Shown: piece by piece, positions 1 through 8,908 of the stretch
How the letters are laid out: every line of letters begins with the position of its first letter
Numbering within the stretch: position 1 is the first letter of the stretch
DNA from: Bradyrhizobium pachyrhizi
GTDB taxonomy: Bacteria > Pseudomonadota > Alphaproteobacteria > Rhizobiales > Xanthobacteraceae
Direction of reading: 5' to 3'
Assembly: GCF_001189245.1 (NCBI RefSeq)
Contig: NZ_LFIQ01000051.1
Span: 68,090 to 132,089 of the forward strand
Length of the DNA: 64,000 nt
Made by a program: the position numbers and the translations under genes
The notes under the pieces: generated by a model
The model's input: the letters and a program-made list of their open reading frames with translations, nothing else
Database searches by the model: none
What the model was told of the DNA's origin: nothing

Positions 1-1
1 C

Positions 2-121
2 GCGGCAAGCGAGCTCAGCGACATCCTGTTCCAGCACCTGCGCAACAAGCGGGCCGCCGCCATCGATCACCTCGCGGAGGGGCCGGACAGCGGCCTGGAG
101 ACGACGCCCCGGAACGACTAA
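2..121 (+). CDS. C-terminal end of an unidentified protein (partial)
   Basis: The last 39 codons of a gene that begins left of the window, ending at TAA 119-121. The visible tail is charged and helical (ELSDILFQHLRNKRAAAIDH) and ends in a flexible ETTPRND. It could be the end of a GntR/FCD-type regulator, which often sits beside glycolate or lactate oxidase genes, but nothing diagnostic is visible and this is only a guess. The following hairpin suggests its transcription stops before the oxidase gene. Confidence 0.5.
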   Translation, partial: AASELSDILFQHLRNKRAAAIDHLAEGPDSGLETTPRND

Positions 122-134
122 AAGGGGCCGGCAC

Positions 135-161
135 AAGGATGGCTGGAGGGCAGCCATCCTT
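135..161 (+). terminator. Perfect 11-bp inverted repeat after the first gene
   Basis: Arms AAGGATGGCTG (135-145) and CAGCCATCCTT (151-161) pair perfectly around a 5-nt loop, 14 bp after the stop codon. There is no run of T after it, so it is either a weak intrinsic terminator or an RNA 3'-end stabiliser. Confidence 0.5.
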
Positions 162-255
162 GCCCATTATGAATTCATAATGTAATTCTCACGTCGAGAG
201 AATGCATAATCCATGCGCAACCCTTTGTTGCGTCATGGATCACATCGGATCTGGG

Positions 256-3234
256 ATGAAGAACGCCACCTCGCTCGAACAGCGCCTGCGGTCCGAACTG
301 GCCGGCGACGTGTTTTTCGACGCCTTCAACCGCGGCCGCTACGCGACCGACGCCTCGTTCTACCAGATCATGCCGGCCGGCGTGGTGGTGCCGCGAACCG
401 TCGACGAGGCGCTGCGGACGCTCGCGATCGTCCGCGACGCCGGGCGGATCGTCACCCCGCGCGGCGGCGGCACCTCGCAATGCGGCCAGACCGTCAATGA
501 CGGCATCGTGGTCGACCTGTCCAAGCATCTGAACCGGATCCTCTCGCTCGACGTCGAGAATCGGACCTGCGTGGTCGAGCCCGGCATCGTGCTCGACGAC
601 CTCAACCGCCAGCTCAGGAAGCACGGGCTGTGGTTTCCGGTCGACGTCTCGACCGCATCGCGCGCCACGATCGGCGGCATGGCCGGCAACAATTCCTGCG
701 GCGGCCGATCGCTGCGCTACGGCACGATGCGCGACAACACGCTGTCGATGGATGCCGCGCTCGCCGACGGCACGCTGCTGCATTTCGGCGAGGTGCCGCG
801 CGACCTGACGCGGGTCAATTCGTCCGACAGCGGACTGAAGCTGTTTCGCGACATGCTCGATCTCGGCGAGCGCGAGGCGCTCGAGATCGCCGACAAATTC
901 CCCAAGGTGCAGCGCCGCGTCGGCGGCTATAATCTCGACGCGCTGGTGCCACGCAACGCGCCGAACAATCTGGCGCATCTCTTGGTCGGCTCGGAGGGCA
1001 CTCTCGCCTTCACGACGCAGGTCGAGCTCAAGCTGTGGCCTGTGATCCGCAACAAGGCGCTCGGCGTCTGCCATTTCGGCAGCTTCTACGAGGCGATGGA
1101 CGCGGCCCAGCATCTGGTCAAGCTGCGGCCCATTGCCGTGGAGTTGGTCGACCGCACCATGATCGCACTGGGTCGCGAGATCGCGATGTTCCAGCCGATC
1201 ATCTCGGCTGCGGTGCGCGGCGATCCGGACGCCATCCTGGTGGTCGAGTTCGCCGAAGAGGACCAGGCCGACAACCTCGCCCGTCTCAAGCAGCTCGGCG
1301 AACTGATGGCCGACCTCGGCTTCGGTTGGGATAAGCCGCAGCGCAAATGGGGCGGCGTGGTCGAGATCGTCGAGCCCACGCTGCAAACCGGCATCGCCGA
1401 TTTCCGCGCCGCCGGCCTCAACGTCATGATGTCGATGAAGCAGGAGGGCAAGCCGGTCTCGTTCGTCGAGGATTGCGCGGTGCCGCTGCCGCATCTCGCC
1501 GACTACACCGAGCGGCTCAATGCCGTGTTCGCGAGGCACGGCACCCGCGGCACGATGTATGCGCATGCCTCCGAAGGCTGCCTGCATGTGCGCCCGGTGC
1601 TCAATCTCAAGCTCGAGAAGGACGTCAAGGCAATGCGCGCCATTGCCGAGGAAGCCTTCGCGACGGTGCGCGAATACAAGGGCTCGCATTCCGGCGAGCA
1701 CGGCGACGGCCTGGTGCGCTCGGAATTCCACGAAGCGATGTTCGGGCAGCGCATCGTGGCCGATTTCCGCGAGGTCAAGCAGCGCTTCGACCCCGGCAAC
1801 ACGCTCAACCCGGGCAAGATCGTCGATCCGCCCAGGATGGACGACCGTTCGCTGTTTCGTTTTTCGCCGGATTATCGCGTCGGCGAATTGAAGACCGTGC
1901 TCGACTGGTCGGCCTATCCCGGCGCCGGCGGCGGCTTCCAGGGCGCCGTCGAGATGTGCAACAACAACGGCGCCTGCCGGAAGCTCGAAGGCGGCGTGAT
2001 GTGCCCGTCCTATCGTGCCACGCGCAACGAGAAGGACGTCACCCGCGGCCGCGCCAATACGCTGCGGCTCGCGATCTCTGGCCAGTTGGGTGCGGACGCG
2101 CTCGCCTCCGACGAGATGATGGAGACGCTGAAGCTCTGCGTCTCCTGCAAGGCGTGCCGCCATGAATGCCCGACCGGCGTCGACATGGCCAAGATGAAGA
2201 TCGAGGTGCTGGCCGCGCGCGCGGCGACGCACGGCCTGTCGCTGCGCGACCGCCTGGTCGGCTATCTGCCGCGCTATGTCGATCTCGCCTCGCGCTTTGC
2301 CCCGATCGCGAACTGGCGTAACCGGAGCCCGCTGCTGCGCGCGCTGTTCGAGAAACTCGCAGGGATCAGCGCCAAGCGCGCATTGCCGGAATTTCGCAGC
2401 GACACGTTCCGGCCCGACGCCACGGTGCTGGGTCCGGCGGATGGCCGCGAAGTGGTGCTGTTCGCCGATACGTTCAACCGCGGCTACGAGCGCGAGAATC
2501 TCGACGCCGCGATCGAGGTGCTTGTCGCCGGCGGCTATCGCGTGCATCTGCCGAGGCCATCGGACGGCGGACGGCCGCCGTGCTGCGGGCGAACGTTCCT
2601 GTCGGCCGGACTGGTTGAGCAGGCCCGCGCCGAACTCGACCGGCTGGTTGCGACCTACGTCCCGTTCGCGGCCCGCGGCGTGCCGATCATCGGTCTCGAG
2701 CCAAGCTGCCTTCTCACGTTGCGCGACGAGCTGCTGTCGCTGCGCTCGGATGAGGCCGCCAAGACCGTCAGCGCGCACGCGCTGCTGTTCGAGGAATTTC
2801 TGGCGCGCGAAGCGGAAGCCGGACGACTGGCGTTGCCGCTCGGCGCCGTCCCCGGCAAGGCCGTGGTGCATGGTCATTGCCACCAAAAATCCTTCGGTGC
2901 GTTCAAGCCGGTGGAGAAGGTGCTGCGCCTGGTGCCCGGCCTCGACGTCAAGACCATCGAGTCGAGCTGCTGCGGCATGGCTGGGGCGTTCGGCTATGGT
3001 GCCGACACCTATCAGGCCTCGATCGAGATGGCCGAGCTGTCGCTGCTGCCGGCTGTCAGAGGCGCCGATCAGGACACGCTGATCGTGGCCGACGGGACCT
3101 CATGCCGGCACCAGATCAAGGACGGCAGCGGGCGCACGCCGCTGCATGTCGCCAGCGTATTGGCGATGAGCCTGAAACGTGCGAAATCGAATTCCGACAG
3201 ATTGTTACCGACAAAGGAAGAGGCCCATGGCTGA
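256..3234 (+). CDS. FAD-binding and Fe-S-binding oxidoreductase (GlcD-GlcF type fusion)
   Basis: A 992-residue fusion of a VAO-type flavin oxidase to an Fe-S electron-transfer module, as in D-lactate and glycolate dehydrogenases that pass electrons to the respiratory chain. The FAD-binding half carries GGGTSQCGQ (about residues 70-78) and GGMAGNNSCGGRSLRYG. The C-terminal FAD-oxidase domain has SEGCLHVRPVLNLK. The second half has ferredoxin-like cysteines (CVSCKACRHECPTG near residue 627) and two CCG motifs (CCGRTFLSAG, SSCCGMAGAFG), the GlcF/heterodisulfide-reductase type cluster sites. The ATG at 256 is preferred because the FAD domain begins right after it; ATGs at 235 and 202 are possible. 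The stop overlaps the next gene by 8 bp. The substrate (D-lactate, glycolate or another 2-hydroxy acid) cannot be told from sequence. Confidence 0.92.
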   Translation: MKNATSLEQRLRSELAGDVFFDAFNRGRYATDASFYQIMPAGVVVPRTVDEALRTLAIVRDAGRIVTPRGGGTSQCGQTVNDGIVVDLSKHLNRILSLDVENRTCVVEPGIVLDDLNRQLRKHGLWFPVDVSTASRATIGGMAGNNSCGGRSLRYGTMRDNTLSMDAALADGTLLHFGEVPRDLTRVNSSDSGLKLFRDMLDLGEREALEIADKFPKVQRRVGGYNLDALVPRNAPNNLAHLLVGSEGTLAFTTQVELKLWPVIRNKALGVCHFGSFYEAMDAAQHLVKLRPIAVELVDRTMIALGREIAMFQPIISAAVRGDPDAILVVEFAEEDQADNLARLKQLGELMADLGFGWDKPQRKWGGVVEIVEPTLQTGIADFRAAGLNVMMSMKQEGKPVSFVEDCAVPLPHLADYTERLNAVFARHGTRGTMYAHASEGCLHVRPVLNLKLEKDVKAMRAIAEEAFATVREYKGSHSGEHGDGLVRSEFHEAMFGQRIVADFREVKQRFDPGNTLNPGKIVDPPRMDDRSLFRFSPDYRVGELKTVLDWSAYPGAGGGFQGAVEMCNNNGACRKLEGGVMCPSYRATRNEKDVTRGRANTLRLAISGQLGADALASDEMMETLKLCVSCKACRHECPTGVDMAKMKIEVLAARAATHGLSLRDRLVGYLPRYVDLASRFAPIANWRNRSPLLRALFEKLAGISAKRALPEFRSDTFRPDATVLGPADGREVVLFADTFNRGYERENLDAAIEVLVAGGYRVHLPRPSDGGRPPCCGRTFLSAGLVEQARAELDRLVATYVPFAARGVPIIGLEPSCLLTLRDELLSLRSDEAAKTVSAHALLFEEFLAREAEAGRLALPLGAVPGKAVVHGHCHQKSFGAFKPVEKVLRLVPGLDVKTIESSCCGMAGAFGYGADTYQASIEMAELSLLPAVRGADQDTLIVADGTSCRHQIKDGSGRTPLHVASVLAMSLKRAKSNSDRLLPTKEEAHG

Positions 3235-3655
3235 GCTCACTCTCGAAACTGCCCGCAAGATTCTGGATGCCGCGCTGGCCAAGGGGGTCGAGAAGAAGTT
3301 CAAGCCGCTGGTCGTTACCATCCTCGACGCGCGCGGCGCGGTGAAGGTGACGGCGGCACAGGACGGCACCAGCCTGATGCGGGCCGAGATCGCCCATGGC
3401 AAGGCCTATGGCGCGCTGGCGCTCGGGATGGGATCGCGGGCGCTGTTTCAGCGCGCGCAGGAGCAGGCCTATTTCGTTGACGCCGTGAACACGCTGGCGC
3501 AGGGCCGGATGGTGCCGGTCCCCGGCGGCGTCCTGATCATGGACGGTGCCACCCTGCTCGGCGCCGTCGGCGTCAGCGGCGACACCTCGGACAATGACGA
3601 GATCTGCGCCGTGGCCGGCATCGAAGCCGCCGGCCTCAAGGCCAACGCGGGCTAG
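3227..3655 (+). CDS. GlcG/HbpS family protein
   Basis: A 142-residue single-domain protein of the GlcG/HbpS (DUF336) family. Typical features are the N-terminal helix LTLETARKILDAAL, the VVTILDARGAVK strand, and the glycine-rich core VPVPGGVLIMDG followed by GAVGVSGDTSDNDE. Members bind haem or cobalamin-like ligands or assist glycolate and other 2-hydroxy-acid oxidation; the exact role is unsettled. The ATG at 3227 has the strong ribosome site AAAGGAAGAGG and overlaps the end of the oxidase gene, so the two are translationally coupled, as with glcDF and glcG. The stop lies exactly at the edge of a transposase remnant. Confidence 0.88.
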   Translation: MAELTLETARKILDAALAKGVEKKFKPLVVTILDARGAVKVTAAQDGTSLMRAEIAHGKAYGALALGMGSRALFQRAQEQAYFVDAVNTLAQGRMVPVPGGVLIMDGATLLGAVGVSGDTSDNDEICAVAGIEAAGLKANAG

Positions 3656-4090
3656 GACGCGGACTCATTAAGGCGCGGCCATAGCCTGATTGACGCGAGC
3701 TGAACGAAGGCAAGGTAGTTGGCGGCGAGCCTGTCGTGGCGCGTCGCCACCCGACGACATTGTTTGATCCTGTTGAAGAACCGCTCGACCTGGTTCCGAG
3801 CGCGGTAGAGATATGGGCTGAAGCAGATCGGATCGCTGCGATTGCTTTTCGGCGGGATGTTGGCCCACGCGCCCTTCTTCACGGCAAGCTCTCTGATCCA
3901 GTCCGCGTCATAGCCACGGTCGGCAAGCAGCATTGAGCCGACTTTCAGACGAGACAGCAGTTTTCAGGCAAGTCGAACGTCGTGGGCCTCACCGGGGCTC
4001 AGCGCCAGTCGTACCGGCAGACCATTGCTATCGACTACCGCGGCAATGCTTCTGCCCGGGCCCCGGTTCGGCGCTCATAGCGTAGAAGCG
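3652..4090 (-). pseudogene. IS5-family transposase remnant
   Basis: The minus strand encodes the DDE C-terminal half of an IS5-type transposase: MLLADRGYDADWIREL, then ANIPPKSNRSDPICFSPYLY and RNQVERFFNRIKQCRRVATR, the YREK-like region with the last catalytic Glu. Upstream in the same frame SNGLPVRLALSPGEAHDVRL is readable but interrupted by TGA at 3966-3964. N-terminal sequence above about 4090 is no longer recognisable. With only about 145 codons and an internal stop it is a dead fragment. No clear terminal inverted repeats or target duplication were found. Its stop codon overlaps that of the GlcG-like gene, marking the insertion edge. Confidence 0.75.
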
Positions 4091-4269
4091 GACATTAACT
4101 TGCCGACAACCCCGTTGGATCCGTCGAAAATGACCCGAAGCCGACCTCGCATCTTCGGTGAGGCCCTCGACGACCTTCCTGACCACAATGCCTTACTCGT
4201 CGAGCGACGACACCTTGCGCGTTTGCTGTTTGGACGCTTCAATGATGCATCCAGTTAAGATTTGGGCTA
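4091..4269. other. Degenerate sequence between transposase remnant and hydrolase
   Basis: No open frame of convincing composition on either strand. It probably contains further scrambled insertion-sequence DNA, since it continues the minus-strand transposase remnant without a visible boundary. It also holds the short leader of the hydrolase gene at 4270. Confidence 0.35.
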
Positions 4270-5037
4270 ATGGCGAACCTGACAGTATCGATTGCTAACG
4301 CGCCGTCCGGGGCTGAAACACTCGCGGTCTCGTGGATCTCGATAGATGCTCCGGGACTGGGCATCACGTCGGCAGCGGTGGCTCGACCTGATGGCGCAGG
4401 CCCATTTCCTTCACTTCTTCTGTTGCATGGTAGCCATGGCTTCGCGCACGAATATGTGCGTTTGGCTCGGGATCTCGCCCGCACCGGTCTGCTCGCTGTG
4501 GCAGCCGGTTGGTTTCGAGAAGGCATCGGCAACGGGGTGCGGTTCATAACCCCGATCGCATGCCCGGAGATGCCTCCAGCTCCCGATCCACTGAGTCCGC
4601 AGGCCATGCGAACAGTGGATGCGCTGATGCAAGCGCTACGTACTCTGCCGGATGCATGCCCGGATCAGATTGGGCTCTTTGGGCACTCACGAGGTGGCGG
4701 CGCTGCCCTGAACTACACTCTTCGAGCAGGTGGCGTGCGAGCCGCCGTCCTTAACTCGGCAAGGTACCCAAGCCAGCTGACAGCGCTCGTTTCCGACTTG
4801 AACACGCCTCTCTTAATATTGCACGGCACAGCGGACAGCGTCGCGGACGGCGGGACCGAGTTTACCAACATAAGGATGGCGCGTGATTTCGAGCAGGCAG
4901 CGCGCGCATCTGGAAAGGTAGTGGAGACCGCGTACTACGAGGGGGGCCGACACAACGACATCTTCGAGAGCTCCGTTCGCTATCTCGATGCGGTCCACCG
5001 CATGTCAGCTTTTTTGCTGCGCCATCTTGGCACCTGA
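4270..5037 (+). CDS. Alpha/beta hydrolase, dienelactone-hydrolase/peptidase S9-like
   Basis: A 255-residue cytoplasmic alpha/beta-hydrolase fold protein. The oxyanion strand reads SLLLLHGSHGF, the nucleophile elbow is GHSRGGG with Ser near residue 140, the acid strand is LILHGTADSVADGG with Asp, and the catalytic His lies in YYEGGRHND near the end. That is a complete catalytic triad in the usual order and the length is normal. Such enzymes hydrolyse esters, lactones or peptides; the substrate is unknown. The gene stands alone just after insertion-sequence debris, and base composition is lower in GC than the flanking host genes, which fits acquisition with or near the insertion. Confidence 0.8.
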   Translation: MANLTVSIANAPSGAETLAVSWISIDAPGLGITSAAVARPDGAGPFPSLLLLHGSHGFAHEYVRLARDLARTGLLAVAAGWFREGIGNGVRFITPIACPEMPPAPDPLSPQAMRTVDALMQALRTLPDACPDQIGLFGHSRGGGAALNYTLRAGGVRAAVLNSARYPSQLTALVSDLNTPLLILHGTADSVADGGTEFTNIRMARDFEQAARASGKVVETAYYEGGRHNDIFESSVRYLDAVHRMSAFLLRHLGT

Positions 5038-5231
5038 CCCTTGCAGGACCTCACCACGAATGTGGCGCAGCAATAGGGCCGGTTGCGCCGCACTCGCGCT
5101 CGATCGACCTCTCCGTTCCTGGCTCAAGACCGAGCCTCTGAAGTGGCTACGTCTGCTCGTGGCCCTTTGCTGACATTCGGGCGACGCCGCTGGATGTCGC
5201 CTTTTGACCCATTGCAGAAGTCGCACTCAAG

Positions 5232-5597
5232 TCAGAGCCGAAACCAAGGCAGAGTGAGATAGACGCACGCGATCATCGAGAGTGTAGGAATTAGCCACAC
5301 CCATCCCGACCAAACGTATCGCGCCGAACCTCCGGGCAGCGAAGCAGCAACAAGGCCGACCATCAGTGCCCCGAGCGCGGCGGTCGCGGCCCACCCGTAC
5401 CAGTACGTCGCGGGAGCCAGAAATCCCATCGCAGGGTCAGCAACGTCTCGCGAATGATGCGTGCCCGCGAGCACGATGCCAAGCGACGGAAAAACGGTGA
5501 AAAGAGCAAGGTCCTTTGCGAGTGCGACCACGTAGAGGACGGCGAACGTGGTCCCGAATGCAAATGCAAAGCGGCGGAACGGGGCTGAAGATGTCAT
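5232..5597 (-). CDS. Small integral membrane protein, unknown
   Basis: A 121-residue protein with about four hydrophobic segments (FAFGTTFAVLYVVAL, LGIVLAGTH, WYGWAATAALGALMVGLVAA, WLIPTLSMIACVYLTL). Its ATG shares an ATGA overlap with the stop of the membrane protein upstream, so the two are coupled and probably form one complex. No family recognised. Context is a metallophosphoesterase operon. The first ATG in the longer frame (5651) lies inside the upstream gene and was not used. Confidence 0.55.
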   Translation of the reverse strand: MTSSAPFRRFAFAFGTTFAVLYVVALAKDLALFTVFPSLGIVLAGTHHSRDVADPAMGFLAPATYWYGWAATAALGALMVGLVAASLPGGSARYVWSGWVWLIPTLSMIACVYLTLPWFRL

Positions 5598-6064
5598 GAG
5601 CCAAAACCCATGATGTTGTTGGCGACGTGACCGGACAGAAAGCCCCACCAAACGATGAAGGCAAGTATCGAGGTGAGCGCGACGCGCATTTGGGTAGGCT
5701 CATCGGCAACCGGCCGTCGCCAGCAAACCCAGTAGGCGGGCAACAACGCCAATCCGATAGCGGCGAAATGTTCCTTGATGTCGAAGAAGCCGAGGACATA
5801 CCAGTGACCCGCACGCTCCAATTCGGGCCTGACATCTACACGGAAAAAAAGGTAAATGATCCCACCCAGCAGGGTGGAAATGGCATACAGGACTACCACG
5901 GCATTGGCGAACGAGGCCGACGGTATGGAGCGAAAGCGGCCAAAGAAAGAGCCGGGTCGCGCGTCCGCCGATCCCCATGCCGCTAAAGTCTGGTGTGTTA
6001 TCGCGCCAAGCAGTGCGACCGCGACCAAGCCGTGAATGATCAGAATAGCTGTCGCCAGGACCTC
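5594..6064 (-). CDS. Integral membrane protein, unknown, unusual start
   Basis: About 155 residues with four hydrophobic helices: ATAILIIHGLVAVALLGAI, FANAVVVLYAISTLLGGIIY, FAAIGLALLPAYWVCW and ALTSILAFIVWWGFL. An internal HWYVLGFFDIKEHFA loop carries histidines that could bind metal or haem. It follows the metallophosphoesterase stop closely and overlaps the next gene by ATGA, so all three form one operon. The start is unresolved: between the preceding stop and the first helix there is no ATG, GTG or TTG in frame, only CTG/ATT-type codons. The upper bound given here is approximate. Confidence 0.5.
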   Translation of the reverse strand, partial: EVLATAILIIHGLVAVALLGAITHQTLAAWGSADARPGSFFGRFRSIPSASFANAVVVLYAISTLLGGIIYLFFRVDVRPELERAGHWYVLGFFDIKEHFAAIGLALLPAYWVCWRRPVADEPTQMRVALTSILAFIVWWGFLSGHVANNIMGFGS

Positions 6065-6089
6065 GCTCCCGTAAAAACCGGCATCCTGC

Positions 6090-7430
6090 TCACTTGAAGA
6101 GTTCCTCAGTCCTGAATGGCTCCGCCGACCACGGACGGAAGCGATTGAGGGTGAATTTCGTCTTCTGGCCGGGTTCAACGTCCACCAGGACGTAATTGTA
6201 TTCCTCTTGCGGAGGCTGGCCCTTCCAGTAGAGGTCCTGCGGATAGTCAGCGGGCACCTTGATGCTGGTTCGCCCCGGCAGGATTGGGTCTTGTTCTGCG
6301 CCTCCACCGCCCAACATCAGATACTTTACCCCATCTACGTCGTAGATTTCCGTGGTGTGGACGTGCCCGTTCAATACGACCACCTCCATGTCCTTGGCAT
6401 ACGACGCAATCGCCTTGTGTGGGTTATCGGGAGCCGGGATCGGGCCTAAGCCCGACCGCGCAAACACGGGATAATGGAAGACGATAAACACCTTCCGAAT
6501 ACCGTTGGCCTTCGCCTCGTCCATCCACTTTTGAAGCTGGGTCATCTGCTCGGCATATTTTGGCCGATCAGCGTCCCACAGCGACGGCGAACGGTAGTCG
6601 TACTTGCCACTCCAGAGATAGATGAAGCGGGTGCCCTTGAAGTCGAATTTGTAGATGAGGTTTTCCGGCGTGACGCCGAATTTTTTCAGATACGGGACAG
6701 CCGAAAGAACGCCCTCAATCTTTGGGTCGGCCCACACCTCATGATTGCCTACACTCATGAAAAAACGTCCATCCAGACCGGCTGCGCGCAGCTCGTCATC
6801 CGGCGGGGGTAGCTTCTTCAACATCGTATCGTTCACGCGCTTCCAGTATGGGCTGTCAGTGACGGTCAAGCCCTGATTGCCCCACCAGACGGCGTCACCA
6901 CTATTGACCACGAATTTGGCGCGACCTGATTGAACGTCCTTCACGATTTCACGGGTCACCCATTCGCCGCCCTGAAGCCGGAACATCGTCCGATGCACTC
7001 CAGGAAGCAGTTTCAAGTCTTCTACGGATGCCTCAGTGACCCAGCCTTTATCTAGCGTCAGGGTCATCACTTCCGTCTTAGATGCGAACGGCATGACTAC
7101 CTTGATAAGGTCCTTGGTGACCGGATCGAAGATCATCTTCACATCCTTCGCTACGACGGCCTCGGCGACCTTTTCCGGCATGACCAACCCGAACATCTCG
7201 ACGAAGAACTTGCTGAGGTCCGGCTGCCCTTCCTTCAGCGGGAGGTACATCATCGGGCGGGTGTCCCCGACCGCTGCGAACGAAAACCCGGCCCCTTCGG
7301 TAGACGGTGCTTGCGCGGTCGTTGTTTGCGCCTGCGCATTGGGAGCAAGCGGCACGGAGAGCACTGGCAGCGTTGTGAATGCACCAAGTACGAGGCGCCG
7401 ACTGAGTGCGTTACGCCGGGAGAATTGCAT
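6090..7430 (-). CDS. Exported metallophosphoesterase
   Basis: A 446-residue calcineurin-like phosphoesterase. The N-terminus is a Tat-like leader (SRRNALSRRLVLGAFTT, cleavage near ANAQAQ), so it acts in the periplasm. Metal-binding motifs occur in order: GDTRP, NSGDAVWWG, SVGNHEVW, FHYPVF and LNGHVHTTEIYDVDG. These supply the two-metal centre typical of the superfamily. The ATG at 7430 has AGGGG eight bases upstream. It heads a three-gene operon with two small membrane proteins. Substrate unknown; the family includes acid phosphatases, 5'-nucleotidases and phosphodiesterases. Confidence 0.87.
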   Translation of the reverse strand: MQFSRRNALSRRLVLGAFTTLPVLSVPLAPNAQAQTTTAQAPSTEGAGFSFAAVGDTRPMMYLPLKEGQPDLSKFFVEMFGLVMPEKVAEAVVAKDVKMIFDPVTKDLIKVVMPFASKTEVMTLTLDKGWVTEASVEDLKLLPGVHRTMFRLQGGEWVTREIVKDVQSGRAKFVVNSGDAVWWGNQGLTVTDSPYWKRVNDTMLKKLPPPDDELRAAGLDGRFFMSVGNHEVWADPKIEGVLSAVPYLKKFGVTPENLIYKFDFKGTRFIYLWSGKYDYRSPSLWDADRPKYAEQMTQLQKWMDEAKANGIRKVFIVFHYPVFARSGLGPIPAPDNPHKAIASYAKDMEVVVLNGHVHTTEIYDVDGVKYLMLGGGGAEQDPILPGRTSIKVPADYPQDLYWKGQPPQEEYNYVLVDVEPGQKTKFTLNRFRPWSAEPFRTEELFK

Positions 7431-7742
7431 GATAATCACCCCTGATCGAGGAGAGGGAATGGACCGCCGCACAGGGTGCGCAAACAACCGCAGGTAAGCT
7501 TGACATAGATCAACGCAGTCACCAGCCGTCGGCATTCCAACGTTTTTTTTTGCAATCAGTGAGAAGGGTGGTTGTTCTAACCAGTCGATCGAATAACGAC
7601 CCATTGCGGCGGCGCACGAGTCTGCGTTTGGCCCATCGCGACATATTGCGCTGCCGCACTACCACGGCCGCTATAGTGGCAAAGCGGACATCGCGTTCGT
7701 CGCGCCACGCCGCAGGGCTTATGGGTACACGGCCTAGCGTCC

Positions 7743-7833
7743 CCTCCGTTCCGATGGAATCGGAACGAGGGTCTAGATTCCCGTTTTCGCGCATTTTCTT
7801 TACGCAAACCAGTTTCCACTTCGCCCGGAGCGC
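7743..7833 (-). repeat. Extragenic palindromic element (REP-like)
   Basis: The core 7743-7770 folds into a 12-bp stem (CCTC-GTTCCGAT against ATCGGAACGAGG, one bulged C, loop GGA). It is followed by the conserved-looking TCTAGATTCCCGTTTTCGC and CAAACCAGTTTCCACTTCGC. From memory, this arrangement is a common intergenic repeat in Bradyrhizobium-type genomes. Only one copy lies in this window, so the repeat nature is known rather than shown here. Confidence 0.55.
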
Positions 7834-7910
7834 ATCTCACGACGCGTTCCGGCGTCTCCGCGAGCGAGGCGGGCCGGGAGCACAATTTCGGAATATTAGA
7901 AATGTATTCC

Positions 7911-7930
7911 TGATTTGCCCGACGTGTCAA
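7911..7930 (+). repeat. 20-bp motif, copy 1 of 2
   Basis: The sequence TGATTTGCCCGACGTGTCAA recurs with one mismatch at 58154-58173, inside the prophage. Here it lies just after the extragenic palindrome. Function unknown; it may be a genome-wide intergenic repeat. Confidence 0.5.
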
Positions 7931-8049
7931 GTTGCCTTGTCGAACGCCGGCAGGCGTCGGCCCCTTTGCATGGGGTTGTTTTCGATATTTTGCCAGTGCG
8001 CGCCTGCGGCGGCCGCAGGCAGCGCGAGGTGAAGCGGCACAGCGATGTC

Positions 8050-8829
8050 TCAGCGTCCGGTCCAGGTCGGCTTGCGCTTTTCGCCGAAGGCCTTCAGGCC
8101 TTCCTTGGCATCCTCGGTCATCGCGAGCAGCGCGATCTGGCTTTCGGTGTAGGCGATGCTTTCATCGAACGACATCGAGGCGATCGCCCGCATCGCGTAT
8201 TTGCCGCGACGGATCGCCGTCGGCGACTTGTCGACGATGCGCCCGATCAGCCAATCGACCTTGGCGTCGAGCTCGGCCGCCGGCACCACATAGTTGAGCA
8301 GACCCGCAGCCTGCGCGGCCCTGGCGTCGAACGGCTCACCGGTCAGCGCCCATTCGTTGACCAGGCGCGGCGGCGCAATCGATTGCAGCAGGCTCAGCAC
8401 CTGCATCGGGAACACTCCGACCTTCACCTCAGGCAGGCCGAAGATCACGCCATCGCCGGCGACCGCCATGTCGGTCATGCACAACAGCCCCATGCCGCCG
8501 GCCATGCAGACGCCGCCGACCCGCGCGATCGCGGGCTTGGTTGCGTTCTGCGACAGCCGCAGCAGGTCGGCATAGTCGACATTGGGGCGCGAGAAATCCA
8601 TCGAGAACGCCGCGCCGCTGTTCTGCAGATCGGCGCCGGCGCAGAACGCCTTGTCGCCCGCACCGGTCAGCACGATGACGCGCACGTCCTTGTCGTCATG
8701 CGCCTCGCGATAGCCCTTGGCGATGCCCGCGATCACACCGGCATTGAGCGCGTTGCGCTTGTCCGGGCGGTTGATGGTGATCCAGAACGCCTGCCCGCGC
8801 TTTTCGAGAAGAACGCTGTTGTCGGTCAT
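8050..8829 (-). CDS. Enoyl-CoA hydratase/isomerase family protein
   Basis: A 259-residue crotonase-fold protein. It shows the N-terminal ITINRPDKRNALN, the CoA/oxyanion segment DKAFCAGADLQ and the second oxyanion region GGVCMAGGMGLLCMTDMAVAG, then the C-terminal helix SFDESIAYTESQIALLAMTEDAKEG. The usual acid pair is only partly matched: VKVGVFPMQVL carries no obvious Glu at the position of the second catalytic residue of hydratases, so it may be an isomerase or another crotonase-type activity. The ATG at 8829 has AGGAAAC before it; the longer frame upstream was rejected. It sits 79 bp downstream of the molybdopterin oxidoreductase on the same strand. Confidence 0.88.
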   Translation of the reverse strand: MTDNSVLLEKRGQAFWITINRPDKRNALNAGVIAGIAKGYREAHDDKDVRVIVLTGAGDKAFCAGADLQNSGAAFSMDFSRPNVDYADLLRLSQNATKPAIARVGGVCMAGGMGLLCMTDMAVAGDGVIFGLPEVKVGVFPMQVLSLLQSIAPPRLVNEWALTGEPFDARAAQAAGLLNYVVPAAELDAKVDWLIGRIVDKSPTAIRRGKYAMRAIASMSFDESIAYTESQIALLAMTEDAKEGLKAFGEKRKPTWTGR

Positions 8830-8908
8830 GTTTCCTGCCTGTTTTCTTGCCTGTGCGCTGTTGTCAGCGCACATTTGCGGCAGGATCGGCGCCGACTGCA
8901 AGCAGGAT

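Larger units (their letters stand above)
7431..8049. other. Gene-free region holding repeats
   Basis: About 620 bp without a credible gene. Short open frames here are arginine-rich shadows with no ribosome site. It holds the leader of the metallophosphoesterase, a T9 run near 7546, the extragenic palindrome at 7743-7833 and the 20-bp motif at 7911-7930. Nothing else was recognised. Confidence 0.6.

Noticed and set aside
175..2886. Very long minus-strand open frame opposite the FAD/Fe-S oxidoreductase
   Set aside because: It is an antisense shadow in high-GC DNA: Arg/His/Ala-rich, no domain motifs and no ribosome site, while the plus strand carries a clear enzyme.
7550..8032. Open frame of about 160 codons in the gene-free region
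   Set aside because: It runs through an extragenic palindrome and an Arg-rich stretch, with no ribosome site and no protein-like pattern.
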